From Adiantum capillus-veneris (Eukaryota; Streptophyta; Polypodiopsida; Polypodiales; Pteridaceae): 64,000 bases of DNA. The notes under the pieces are model-generated. The model was not told the origin of the DNA and searched no databases. It saw only the letters and a list, made by a program, of their open reading frames with translations. Location: assembly GCA_014529385.2 (NCBI GenBank), contig CM043948.1:74298791-74362790 (forward strand). Direction: 5' to 3'. Below, one piece after another: positions 11,792-22,365 of this stretch. The position numbers were made by a program, and so were the translations under genes. How positions within the stretch are numbered: the first letter of the stretch is position 1; each line of letters opens with the position of its first letter.

Positions 11792-12864
11792 TCAGATTGA
11801 GGCTCAGGGCAGCACTGCAGGAGGCTAGAGTCACCAACTCAAATTGGAGTGAAATTCGACAGGCGAAGACACGGCCCCAAATCCTGTGGGCAAGCCCAAA
11901 GGGCTTGGTGTGCTCAGAATTTCATTGTGAGGTCATCTCGGCCACCGTTCGGCTTCGACAAAGGTCTGCGCAGGCCATTTTCGACTACGTGGTCTCGGCG
12001 GGTGCAGATCCGACTCTGCAAATTTGGGGTTTTCGGCCTACGACTGCAGGTGATGAGGATATCGACACTCCCAGAGTGTTGATTTGTGGCTGTCTACACA
12101 TCAAAGGACGGCTCACAGTTCCGGCTCACAGTTCTTGGAGGCGTGTCACATACGACACGGGCGTATCTACACAGACTGTAGGCGACATCCACTAGTTCAT
12201 CAGGTAGCTTGTGTTTGCTGCTTGATATTCCAGATTTCATCCTAACATTGCAGGTACTTCCACATGGGATGTATTGTCAGAGATGATGTATGTTTGTTGA
12301 GGGTTTGCTGGCTGTGAGTCACGCAGCAAACAACCGCCGCAGCGGTTACACAATATGGTGGGAAATTTGTGGATGTATGACTTTGTGGGAAGTCTATGTA
12401 CTGTCAGATTTACTGCAGCCTTTGTTGAGGGTCGAGTGAGGTTTTATTGAGCTGGGGGATTCTCGAATGTTGAGATCCTTTCGGTGATACAGGTCTTGGA
12501 GCGATCCCTCGAGCACCCTTAGATAGGCAGCTAGGATGTATTGACTGTGAGTTAGACAGTTGTTATTGCATCTTTGCTTTACTGCCGTTGAGGCATTGTC
12601 ACAGTCTATGCTTACAGGACAGTGACAGACAGTACAGGTGCAGGACAGGTTTACTCGCAGCTTACAGTGTCAGAGAGACAGTGTTTTTTGAGCTGTTTTT
12701 TGAGTACACCAAAGCCATTTTACAAAGGAGACTCTGCCGAAATTTATGCAGAATCTGAAGCTTTCTTGGTTCATTTGACAGGTTGATATTGGTTCAGAGG
12801 TCAGTTTATAGGGGAAACTCTGCCGAATTTTTCCCAGGAAAGTAAACCACTGTGAAGCGTAGCT
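11792..12864 (+). other. copia-1 untranslated leader
   Basis: About 1.07 kb between the primer site and the gag ATG. A 132-codon frame (11797-12195) crosses it but resembles no known protein and I treat it as chance. An imperfect stem-loop (tcgacactc with gagtgttga, about 12061-12082) is the only local structure noticed. A leader this long is common in plant copia elements. Confidence 0.6.
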
Positions 12865-13266
12865 ATGGCTGGATCACAGGACACTGCTCTTTACAATATC
12901 AAGAAGCTGGATGGAACCAATTTCCCATTGTGGAAGAAGCAGATTTGGCACGTGTTGGTACAAAAGAAGCAGATAAAACCTATAAAGCTCAAGGGGATAA
13001 AACCAGAAGATATGGACGAAGATGAATGGAGCGAAATGGATGAATTGGCACTTTCTACCATTATGCTGACTTTGGCAGAAAGCATTTACTTCAATGTAGC
13101 AGACAAGATGTCGGCTTATCAAGCATGGTTAAAGCTGAGTGATCTTTATGAGAAGCAGAGTGCAGCTTCACATGTATACTGGCTTAAGAAGCTTGTTGAC
13201 TTGAAGATGAAAGAAGGGACACCTATGTCCAATCATCTGAATGAATTCAACACAATCTATAGTTAG
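12865..13266 (+). pseudogene. gag: copia-1 gag, N-terminal segment up to a premature stop
   Basis: The frame opens at ATG 12865 (MAGSQDTALYNIKKLDGTNF). The N-terminal segment has the K-L-D-G-T-N-F-x-x-W motif typical of plant copia Gag, followed by the helical region with YQAWLKLSDLYEKQ, as in the UBN2-type gag domain. Gag packages the element RNA into cytoplasmic particles. Translation would stop at TAG 13264-13266 after 133 codons, while the same frame continues with clear gag sequence, so this is a nonsense mutation and not a natural end. The start is the only ATG that gives the conserved N-terminus. Confidence 0.92.
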
Positions 13267-15393
13267 TTGTCAGCTCAAGGTGTCAAGTTTGATGAACCTG
13301 TTAGAGCTATGTTCCTGTTGATCACATTGCCGGAAAGTTGGGACACTTTTCGCACAGCTTTGAGTAATTCTGCACCTCCAGATGGTTTGAACATAGTAGG
13401 TGTAGAAGGAAGTCTGCTTACTGAAGAAGCCAATAGAAAGACAATGGAAAAAGGCAAAGGAACAGCCTTAGTTGTCAGGGGAAGGACCAAAGAAAAGTAC
13501 AAAGGTGGAAAGAGGAATCAGTCTTGTAGCAAGTCCCGCAGTGCTAAAGGCAAGAGTGACATAGAATGCTACCATTGTGGCAAGAAGGGTCACATGAAAA
13601 GAGACTACAGAGAATGGAAAGCAGAAAAAGGCAAAGAGAAAGCTGAAGACCATGGTGAGAAGAACAAGTCCTCAGTGAAGATTCAAGAAATAAATGTGAC
13701 AAACACTGTTGCAGAGGATGACAGTCTAGTGTCAGGAGACATCTACTTCTTGAAGAATACAATGGACTCAGCTCTTCTTACAGCATCTGATGGAAATGCA
13801 TTGAGTGACTGGATTATAGACTCAGGGGCATCACTTCATGTGTCTCCACACAAGGAGTGGTTTACTTCTTATGTGACCACTAAAGATCATGTTCGGCTAG
13901 GCAATGGGCAGACATGTGAGATCTTAGGTGTTGGAGATGTTCAATTGAAGTTTCAGAATGGCTCTTCTTTCACGCTGAAGAATGTGAGACATGTTCCCGC
14001 AATTACAAAGAGCTTGATCAGCACAGGTTTACTTGATGATGTTGGCTACATCACCGCTTTTGGACAGAACATGTGGAAGATATCCAAGGGTTCTATGACA
14101 GTAGCACATGGAGTAAAGTCTGGAGGACTTTACATGATTTATGTATCAAATGCCTCTAAAAATGTAATCAATGTAACCGAGCAGTCGAACGTTTCTTTGT
14201 GGCATAGCCGGTTAGGACATATGTCCAAGAAGGGAATGGAAATCTTGTCTCGTTCTGGTTATTTGCCTGTCTTTCCATTTAATGATTTTGAATTCTGTGA
14301 ACATTGTCTGTATGGTAAGCAAACACAGCAGCCACATAAGCATAGAAGCAGTAGAAGAGATACACAGTTGGCACTTGTTCATAGTGATTTGTGTGGACCT
14401 ATGCCTAACCTATCTCTAGGGGGAGCTTCTTACTTTATGACATTTATAGATGATTACTCGAGGAAAGTATGGGTTTACTTTCTCAAGCACAAGGATGAAG
14501 CGTTTAGTGTTTTCAAAACGTTTGTGACACTTGTGGAGAATCAGAGTGGCAAGAAGCTTAAATGCTTACGCACTGACAATGGTGGAGAGTATGTTTCAAA
14601 GGCCTTTCAGGACTTTTGTGAGTCAAAAGGTATAAAACGTGAACTTACTGCTCCTTACAATCCTCCTCAAAATGGTGTTGCTGAGAGGATGAATAGGACC
14701 ATACAAGAGAAGGTCAGAAGTATGTTGTCTAATGCACAGCTGCCAAATGGGTTTTGGGCTGAAGCTGTATCAACAGCTGTTCATCTTGTAAATAGATCTC
14801 CTAACAAGGTTTTGCAGAAGGATTCAGTGCCAGAGATGGTATGGTCAGGCAAGGTTCCCTCATACAAGCATCTCAGAGTCTTTGGCTGTGAGGCATATAC
14901 TCACGTTGCAAAGGAATTTAGGAACAAACTTGAGCCAAAGATTAGAAAGTGCATCTTTCTAGGCTATGGTAATTCTGGTGAGATGGGGTACAGACTTTGG
15001 GATCTCGAATCCAGAAAGGTTATCTACAGCAATGATGTTCACTTTAATGAAGCCAAATATCATTCTAAACCAGAGAAAGTTGAGGAGATTAGAAGAGTTG
15101 TCTTCCAAGAAGATGGACCTGCACGTGCAAGACAAAATGTTAGGGCTCAAGAGGAGCAAGGACAGGATAGATTGGAACCACAGGTTGTGGCTGAACCTGA
15201 GCCACCTATTGTGCGTAGATCTGGACGTGTCATGCGACCTCCTGATAGGTTTGTTCCATCTATGAACTATGTCATGTTGACTGATTGCAATGAGCCTTCA
15301 TGTTACAAGGAAGCAGTGCAAATGAAGGACTCCGGGAATTGGCAATTGGCCATGCAGTCAGAGATGAAAACTCTGCATAAAAACCAGACATGA
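13267..15393 (+). pseudogene. pol: copia-1 gag C-terminus, protease, integrase and start of RT
   Basis: Same frame as the gag segment. The zinc knuckle starts at codon 235 of the joined frame (C-x2-C-x4-H), but the fourth ligand is Tyr (TAC, 13606-13608) instead of Cys. The aspartic protease motif D-S-G-A is at 13819-13830. The integrase zinc region (LWHSRLGH ... CEHCLYGK) is followed by a D-D-35-E triad: Asp at 14386-14388, Asp at 14575-14577, Glu at 14683-14685. The GKL-like C-terminal integrase motif (FGCEAYTHV) and linker follow. The frame is then cut by TGA 15391-15393 at the start of the reverse transcriptase, where relatives usually have Trp. All catalytic residues of protease and integrase are present. 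Confidence 0.93.
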
Positions 15394-16841
15394 AAGCTAG
15401 TTAAATTACCACGGTGCAAAAAGGCTCTACCCTGTAAATGGGTTTACAGGTATAAGATCACCGCTCATGATAGTCAGCCAAAGTACAAAGCAAGGCTTGT
15501 TGCCAAGGGCTTTAAGCAAGAACACGTCATTGACTTTGATGAAGTCTTCTCTCCGGTGGTCAAAATGACTACATTGAGATGCTTTCTTGCATTGGTTGCC
15601 ATATTAGATTTGGTGTTGCACCAAATGGATGTCAAGACAACGTTCTTGCATGGTTATTTAGATGTGGAAATTTACATGCAGCAGCCAGAAGGGTTTGTTG
15701 AGAAAGGCAAGGAAGATTGGGTATGCCAGTTGTTAAAGAGTCTTTATGGCTTAAAAAAATCACCGAGGGCACGGTACCATAAATTCCACAAGTTTATGCT
15801 TTCTCAAGGCTACAAACGTAGTGAGTTCGATCACTGTCTATATACAAAGAAGGCTAAGGATGGTAGTTGGTTGATCCTTATTTTGTATGTGGATGACATG
15901 TTGATTGCTGGCAAGCACTTGGAAGAAATTTCAGCTTTGAAGTCAAAGATGGCAAAATCGTTTGACATGAAAGACATGGGTGAGGCAAGTCATATACTTG
16001 GTATGCGCATTGAGAGAGACAGATCAAAGAAGTTGATTTGGTTATCTCAAACAGAGTATATTGACAAGGTTTTGCAACGTTTCAATATGGAGAAGGGAAA
16101 GGCATTGAGTGTTCCATTGCCACCATATGTGAAACTTAGCAAACAAGATTGTCCTGTGTCTGAGGAAGAACAGGCTGAAATGGAAAAGATTCCATATGCG
16201 TCTGCAGTGGGTAGTTTGGTGTATGCAATGATTGCTACTCGCCCATACATTGCATTTGTAGTGGGAGTAGTAAGTCGATACATGTCAAACCCAGGCAAGA
16301 AACATTGGGAGGCAGTGAAAGGAATATTGAGATACCTGAAAGCTACAAAGAGTATGCGTATATGCTATGGGAGTCAGGACCTAAGTGTAAAGGGTTTTCC
16401 AGACTCAGATTATGCAGGTGACTTAGACAACCGAAGGTCTACGTTAGGGTATGTCTTTACATTGGCTGGTGGAGCAGTATCATGGCGTTCTAGATTACAA
16501 GATTGTGTTACTCAGTCTACTACAGAGGCTGAATATGTTGCAGCATCAGAGGCATGCAAAGAATCAATTTGGCTTAATCGACTAGTAATAGATTTGGGAA
16601 TCAAAGAAGAGATGCCTGTGTTATATTGTGATAGTCAAAGTGCTATACAATTGGCTCGCAATCCAGTTTATCACTCAAAGACAAAGCATGTGGATGTGAA
16701 GTATCATTTCATCAAGGAAATGCTCGAGGATAAGCAACTTCAGCTTGTCAAAGTTCACACCACAGAAAATCTGATCTACTTACAAAAGGACTTCCCTCAG
16801 AGAGCTTTGCGCATTTTCGCAAGCAGTTAGGTGTAGGGTAG
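15394..16841 (+). pseudogene. pol: copia-1 reverse transcriptase and RNase H
   Basis: In frame with the preceding segment after TGA 15391-15393. The RT domain carries K-A-R-L-V-A-K-G, the Q-M-D-V-K-T-T-F-L-H-G block, and the catalytic Y-V-D-D at 15886-15897. RNase H follows with the D-Y-A-G-D block, T-E-A-E-Y, and the C-D-S-Q-S-A and KTKH.DVKYHF motifs. Near 16770 the annotated frame shifts: it ends at TAG 16828-16830 in unrelated residues, while the next frame from 16770 carries the family's conserved D-L-L-T-K ending and stops at 16839-16841. This indicates a one-base deletion at the extreme C-terminus. The function would be copying element RNA to DNA and removing the RNA strand. Confidence 0.93.
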
Positions 16842-16919
16842 TACATCACTTCTCTACATCTCTTGTATATTAGCTTGTATAGTAGCTTCTCTCACACTTA
16901 AAGTACCACATTGGACTTT

Positions 16920-16930
16920 AAGTGGGAGGT
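16920..16930 (+). promoter_or_regulatory. copia-1 polypurine tract
   Basis: aagtgggaggt, directly before the 3' LTR; primes plus-strand DNA synthesis. Confidence 0.9.
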
Positions 16931-17122
16931 TGTTGGGGTATAAAGCCCAATGTGGTCGCCCAGGTAAGTGGGCGGGCCGCCAGGTATGTACACATATTCT
17001 TTTGTTAAAACCTAATAAGAACTCACTATGCTCTACACATTATAGTAGAGCGAGTTCACCATATCGTCGTGCTCTTCTTCTCGCACTCTCTCTCGCGTCG
17101 CACTTCTGCTCGTACTCCTTCA
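16931..17122 (+). repeat. copia-1 3' LTR
   Basis: 192 bp, TG...CA, five mismatches from the 5' LTR. It is followed directly by the gcatt duplication. Confidence 0.95.
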
Positions 17123-17127
17123 GCATT
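17123..17127 (+). repeat. copia-1 target site duplication (right)
   Basis: gcatt, identical to 11581-11585. Confidence 0.95.
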
Positions 17128-17573
17128 AGCACACGTGCTCCGGTTCACGAGGAATGCTTGGCATTGTTGTGTAGCTCTCTCTGAGCCAATTGTGATGGTG
17201 CAGTTGAATCTCCAATGCGATGAGCAAGCAAGAAGTAGCGTCAAGATGAAGTTCACTCTCTCTCTCTTTCTCTGTCACACACGATCAATGACAGCTTAAA
17301 ACTTCGATTATGATTAATTTCTGTTTACAAAATGACCTAGGTACCTTATATACTAAGGCTACCATAGGTTAAATCAAAATAGAGTTCAAGGGGTCAAAAT
17401 AGCTTTGTATTTACAATTTGGAAGTGCCATTGCACCCCGGCTTCTACAACTAAAATAACTACTCATTATAAGTGACGTTTTTAACCATAATCCACATCAT
17501 TTCATAACTATATAAAAAAAAGACTTTGGTATGGAAATTGAGTTATATCGTGTTGTTGACCCATGGGTCAACA
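17128..17573 (-). repeat. Element X 3' LTR, proximal piece (minus strand)
   Basis: The reverse complement matches 55607-56044 over most of its length. Shared features are the palindromic start at 17554-17573, the gaagccggggtgcaatg block, a TATA box (minus tatataag at 17345-17352) and the aatgccaagcatt block. A purine-rich tract lies directly outside its start, which marks it as the 3' LTR of a minus-strand element. copia-1 interrupts it at 17123. Confidence 0.8.
17345..17352 (-). promoter_or_regulatory. Element X LTR TATA box
   Basis: Minus strand tatataag within ttagtatataaggtacctagg context. The same string is conserved in the plus-strand X copy at 55813-55820, about 205-225 bp into the LTR in both. 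Confidence 0.75.
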
Positions 17574-17586
17574 CTCCCCCCCTCCC
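17574..17586 (-). promoter_or_regulatory. Element X polypurine tract
   Basis: On the minus strand gggagggggggag lies immediately before the LTR start tgttgaccc, as expected for the plus-strand primer of a retroelement. Confidence 0.8.
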
Positions 17587-17659
17587 AATTCATGTCGTCC
17601 CTGACATGACCTCATTGTCAATGTCGGTGCGGTCTTTGTTGTCGTTTTTCTTTTTTGTG

Positions 17660-18095
17660 CTTTATGTCCTTCACATCCAAACCCCCAATTGAAACATCTG
17701 TTGTTGTCATTACAGAGCTATTGCTAGATCTAAATTCAGAAAGAAGCCAATCTCGTTCAACTTGACTCTTATCATCATGGATAGATAAAGCTGCAAATTC
17801 ATCCATTCGGAGTTGTCTAGTAACTTGATCACAACCTCTTTTTGTTTCCATAAATATGATCACTTTACTTCCATCCATCATTCACTTCAGTAAATTTGGC
17901 AATTTTGAGTATTTCTCATTCTCAAAAACAACTTCTACAATCTTTAGAATTGAATGATTAGCTTTCAAAGGTTATGAATCAATGACAACTTTGTAAGGAT
18001 TCTAAAGAAATTGTCTGGCTAAACCTTCAACTTCTTTAGGCCAAGTTATAATCCAATACTAAGTCTGTTTGTTAGGCCGAATTTCTGATTTGAGA
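17660..18095 (-). pseudogene. DEAD-box RNA helicase fragment (RH20/DDX5-like), dead
   Basis: Read on the minus strand from about 18095 down, successive blocks match plant RH20/RH30-type (DDX5-like) helicases: S-E-I-R-P..QT, W-P-K-E-V-E-G-L-A-R-Q-F-L, N-P-Y-K-V-V-I, then K-A-N-H-S-I and V-F-E-N-E-K-Y-S-K-L, then MDGSKVIIFMETKRGCDQ, TRQLRMD, ALSIH.DKSQ.ERDWLLSEF and GLDVKDIK. Intact relatives use these motifs for ATP-driven RNA unwinding. Here the frame has four stops (the last TGA at 17882-17884), the motif V arginine region (A-R-G-L-D) is changed to G-G-L-D, and homology ends after GLDVKDIK, before motif VI. There is no N-terminal helicase half. No intron is evident over about 145 codons. The fragment starts about 75 bp from the X polypurine tract and shares X orientation. 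Confidence 0.85.
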
Positions 18096-18835
18096 CACAA
18101 CTATTTAAACATGCTACAAAGAATTATCAACATTTACACTGAAATGATGATAATTATTTGCAAAACACACATGAAAGCAATAATGTCGATGATTGACCAT
18201 CCCATGCACTAACAATCCCATGATTGACCATCCCATGCACTAATAATCTTTTATAATATATAATTCACTCCCTATATAAACCAATGCATAAAACAAGGCA
18301 ATGAAATCTTCAATACAATTATACAATTGACGACTACTTGTATCTAATCAAGGATTGTAGCCCCCTTATGCATCCAATTCAATATATAAAATCTAATTTC
18401 ACCCAATTAAGGATTATAGCTCTCATATTGTGTAGTGACAATGTATATCAATTCAAATCTATGATGGTGAAAAATGCAAGACTTCAAGGATCTTTATGTA
18501 CCCATCACACTAGTACAGGGCATCCGACCCTTAACTATCAACTCGTTATTTAAATATGCTCACCTTCTAAAACCAACTTCGACCCTTTTATGGACCAGTG
18601 GCTTCGTCACAATGAGCACGACTCTCCAAATTCTCAATTGTTTTGGTTTTGTACCTTTATGTTTGGTGGAGGGTTTAAATATTTTTAGAAGTGGTTATCG
18701 AATTAAAAATCACGTTTGACCCAAAAAATAGGACCGTGACTCTGTAACCTTAGGTCAATTCACAAAGAGATAACATACCCGGTGCTTGGATACACTCCCC
18801 ATAGATTTGCCAAGTTAAAATGCCAAAGTAAGAAG
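18096..18835. other. No gene seen
   Basis: AT-rich. The only structure noted is a 31-bp tandem duplication (tgattgaccatcccatgcac, starting at 18190 and 18221). Confidence 0.5.
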
Positions 18836-19080
18836 AGGTTTACTATATACAGTCGGGCCCATCAGACTTTTTCATTTTCTCGGTGGTCCCGGCAAGAAAA
18901 CCCTATAGCCCGGAGGGCCTCGCCAGGAAAAGCCCGGCAGGCCTACCGGCTCTATTGGTTTTTACAGGTCACCATCAAGATCACGTTAACAATTAACGTG
19001 ATCACGTATTTTTTATGTGTAATTACTTATATCATTAACGTGATCACACGATCGTGTCGTGATCATGTCAATGAAATCCT
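18836..19080. repeat. GC-rich 'cccgg' repeat copy 2, with a strong hairpin
   Basis: Related to 11170-11280 in the same orientation (gggccc..., aagaaaaccctatagcccgg, ctcg). At 18979-19003 an 11-bp perfect stem (gatcacgttaa / ttaacgtgatc) with a 3-base loop is followed by more copies of taacgtgatcac and an acgatcgt palindrome. Confidence 0.6.
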
Positions 19081-19540
19081 TGGCTAGGTGGGCACCCATT
19101 TAGTGAAACTTGGCACCCATTTAGTGAAACTTCCAACAACTAGCCATTTCATATTGAATTTATTAGCATTTGAATAATGAAGAAGAAGGAGACAATTATA
19201 GCCTCCATCTCTATTTGTGGTCTCTTGGCTGTGTGTGTGCACGTATGCATGCAAGAGCTCAAGCTCTCTCCTTCTCTACCTCTTTACAGTGGGTGAGTGA
19301 GCGAGCGAAAAACTAGCATAGATAGGGTTCCTATAGTAGATGGCTGAAAACTTGGAAAAAAGGGCTTCTACTTCCTCATAGATTTCATGCCATCCCTAGT
19401 GATTTTAAGGTGATTGACGTAGAGACCTAAAACTCATGCAACCACTTTAGGTTGTTTCTTGCTTAGACATATTCTTAGGATTTAATTGGTTGAGCCAACT
19501 TGATGTTTTTCTAGGGATTGGGAATCCTAACCTCTGATTT

Positions 19541-19575
19541 AAAAAAAAAAATGTGTGTGTGTGTGTGTGAGTGAG

Positions 19576-19632
<57 letters not shown>
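19541..19632. repeat. Compound microsatellite A11, (TG)n, (AC)n, (AG)n
   Basis: An A run at 19541-19551 is followed by TG repeats to about 19568, a short AC run and an AG run to 19632. Confidence 0.95.
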
Positions 19633-19635
<3 letters not shown>

Positions 19636-20944
19636 CCATGTGCAAGAGGGGCACTTGGTCGAACCCCCTTCCTCCCCTTTCCTCTTTTGAGAAATTTCCA
19701 CATGCTAGCACATACTAATTTGGGCATACTAGCCAAAATTTGGTTCATTGATTAATCAATAGCGTATACTAGCTACGGGTGGTGTCAATTGACCGGGTTA
19801 GTGCATATACCTCTAGCCCAAACTAGTTGCACTTAATGAAATGCTAGTGTGCTTAGTGAAATGCTAGTGTGTAGAAAACATATAGCACATCTTTGATTTT
19901 GTAGCTCAGTAAAACTCTTATGTTTTGAAAGGCATCTCACAGTTGTTTGTTGTTGGTTGATTTATGAGGAGTTTAAGAAGCCATAGCATACCCCCCAAAA
20001 ATTAGAAGCTCATACATGTATAAGAGTACCATTGGACAAACAACTAGGGTAAAGGGTCCAATAAAAGGACATGCCCCTTTAATGAGACATACACACCCCC
20101 AACCATCACACAAGAGTGTGTGTGTAGATGGACAAGACATGCGTCCGTGGCATCAGTTGATTCGTGAGAGTCTGAGTTCAACACCCATCTTCAATTGTCC
20201 AGTTTTGGGGTCAAATATGTCCCAAATCACTTTTTGCATCGAAATTCGTGAGTTCCTGTCACAAAACCTGCACACTACAACGCAAGGCTTGCCGTCGATT
20301 TGCCCAAGAAGAGGACGCTTTTGCACACCTTTTGCACCCCGAGCTGCCATCTTTGAAACTCCACAACAACAACAACGATTTAGCGCTCATTTTCATTGTC
20401 CTTAACTTAGCGCTTTTACCCTAAACAACGGATGGGCCAAAGTATGCTCTTGCTAATGGCACCTTTGGCATATATCATGAATCCCTACTCCAAACCTCTT
20501 GACTTTGCCAAAGACCCACACACCTTGGTGTAGTATCATCCAAAGTAGGGTGGCTTGCCCTGCCTTTTGTTGAGTCTGCTCCTAATATTCAAATCATCTA
20601 GTTTGAAGTTGTGGCTAGCCATCTAGAATTTTAAAGAAAAATCCTTTATTATATGTTCTGTCATGTCATGTTGGTGTAGAGATTAGAGAGCTTAGTAAAA
20701 CCTATGGAGATCCTTTCAGAAACTAAAGAATGTAATGGTTTGGCACAAAATTCCCCCTTAGAGGAGAAGTAGGCTTCTCTACCTTGTCATCTGGCTACCC
20801 TTTTAAAGAAAATCATCCATGACCCAATCCTGCCCATTTTTGAAGGTACTTAGAAAAAAATGGGGATGTCCATATCATGAAAACTTGTCCTTTAGATATT
20901 TGTTGACAGCTAGCTAATATGAAAAATCTTGGAGGCATACGGTC
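19633..20944. other. No gene recognised
   Basis: A 130-codon plus-strand frame at 20016-20405 has no family resemblance I can name. A caacaacaacaacaa run lies at about 20363. From 20925 on, the word cttggaggc(a/g)tac(c)(a/g)gatct recurs several times around the MITE at 20945. Confidence 0.4.
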
Positions 20945-21160
20945 CAGGGCTAGAAAAATACGTTTTTCCTAACCAATCAAAATAAGGGGAAACTTGAAAT
21001 TATCCCGGCTTTTAGGTCAAAATTTGAATCTTTTGCCGGTAATTACACTAAACCTTGTGTAAATTTGCCTGTTTCCTTAAAGGCAAGCTCAAAATCTAAC
21101 CGGGATTAGACAATTTCAGCCGGTGAAAATACACTGGACCCCGGTTTTTTTCTAACATTG
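20945..21160 (+). mobile_element. hAT-type MITE, copy 1
   Basis: Direct, similar copy of the 29443-29658 element: cagggctagaaa at the left, ccgg-rich middle, tctaacattg at the right. The flanks are ggcatacg (20935-20942) and ggcatacc (21161-21168), seven of eight identical, with two extra bases at the left junction. This is an imperfect 8-bp target duplication. No coding capacity. Confidence 0.75.
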
Positions 21161-21421
21161 GGCATACCAGATCTAGTTTGTAGCCAATCTTGGAGGCGTA
21201 CCAGATCTACAAAATCTTGGAGGCGTACCGGATCTAGTTTTGTAGCTAATCTTATTGTGATTAACAAGTGAACCACAAAAGAATCAAAAACAGTTCCAAA
21301 CAGAGGTGGCTTATGAGTCCTCATTAATCATAACAGCATTGGTATCATCAACTAGCTATTGAAGACAAATATTCTTATATGAGCCAAGAATAGCAATGCC
21401 TTTGAGCCCCCCTTCTCAATA

Positions 21422-21887
21422 CACACGAAGATATAGAAATTTTCGCATGTAAGAAAACGGAGCTTTTTTCAATGTTTTTTCATACAATGCATAACATCAT
21501 GAGCTTCTGCTCGAGAGGCACCGCATACCTGGCTAGGTACGATTGGGGGCAGGTGACCGCCAGCTTTCATACAATGCATAACATCATGAGCTTCTGTGAG
21601 GGAGGCACCGCATACCTAGCTAGGTACGATTGGGGGCAGGTGACCGTCGGGGGCCGGCGGTCACCTGCCCCCAATCGTACCTAGCTAGGTATGCAATGCC
21701 TCCCTCACAGAAGCTCATGATGTTGAGGTAGGTCAAAATGTGGGAACTATTGTGAGAATTTGTCGGCGGTCACCTGCCCCCAATCGTACCTAGCTAGGTA
21801 TGCAATGCCTCCCTCACAGAAGCTCATGATGTTGAGGTAGGTAAGAATGTGGGAACTATTGTGAGAATTTGTCCAAAACTTCTTGTG
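21422..21887 (-). mobile_element. Foldback CACTA-like MITE, copy FB-1
   Basis: Termini cacacgaag (left) and cttcttgtg (right) form a 9-bp inverted repeat with one mismatch, flanked by the 3-bp duplication ata (21419-21421 and 21888-21890). Inside are two 87-bp units of one arm (starting near 21482 and 21568) and two 109-bp units of the other (near 21655 and 21764), facing each other around gggggccggcgg. Both arms contain catgagcttctg, a tacctagctaggta palindrome and gattgggggcaggtgacc, so the element can fold into a long hairpin. No transposase; a CAC terminus with a 3-bp duplication suggests mobilisation by a CACTA transposase (inference). Confidence 0.82.
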
Positions 21888-21890
21888 ATA

Positions 21891-22365
21891 GCACCCACCA
21901 CTAGCCACAAACTAAAGCATCAAAAGCTATGGAAAAATTACCTTGCAAACAATAGAGGCTCCAATGGACATCTCTACCTTAAAAATCTTCTCAGGGGGGT
22001 AAAATCTGATAAAACACCACTCACTACAACTTACCAAAAACACTAAGTGAAATTCATGCTTTCTACCTCATCACAAGCAATCCTTTAATTCTATCTTTGA
22101 GGAGAGGGACATGGTACCTTGTTTTATTTTCCTTCCAAAGATCCAACATTTTGTTATTAGGAACCCAAAACTCTCTGGCTTGAGCATCAAGGAGTTCCTC
22201 TTGTCTTAGTTCTTCTCTTAATTTACAAAGGTGAGAGTAAGGAGGTGATAGAGAATTAAAGCTGAGCTCTAGTTGGAAAATTCTTTCCTAGAGTATTACT
22301 AGTGTTAATGAAAGAGAGTTGTATGAAAAGAAAACTCCATTGCTTCAAAAGAGTGATTTACTGTC
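21891..22365. other. No gene seen
   Basis: AT-rich spacer between FB-1 and the SINE; no recognised feature. Confidence 0.4.

Larger units (their letters stand above)
11586..17122 (+). mobile_element. copia-1: full-length Ty1-copia LTR retrotransposon
   Basis: A 5,537-bp element with 192-bp LTRs beginning TG and ending CA, a perfect 5-bp target duplication (gcatt), an initiator-Met-tRNA-type primer binding site, a polypurine tract, and a single gag-pol reading frame in the copia order gag, protease, integrase, reverse transcriptase, RNase H. The LTRs differ at 5 of 192 positions by eye (four transitions, one transversion), which implies a fairly recent insertion. The coding frame is dead: in-frame stops at 13264-13266 and 15391-15393, a one-base frameshift near 16770, and loss of a zinc-knuckle cysteine. 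The element sits inside an LTR of element X. LTR promoter and ends look intact, so rescue by active relatives cannot be excluded from sequence alone. Confidence 0.95.

Noticed and set aside
11797-12195. 132-codon frame in the copia-1 leader
   Set aside because: No recognised domain, and overlaps another frame of similar quality; leaders of this length often hold chance frames.
20120-20215. Possible second SINE (gagttcaacaccc with tggcatcagttga upstream)
   Set aside because: The A box match is poor and no A-rich tail follows.
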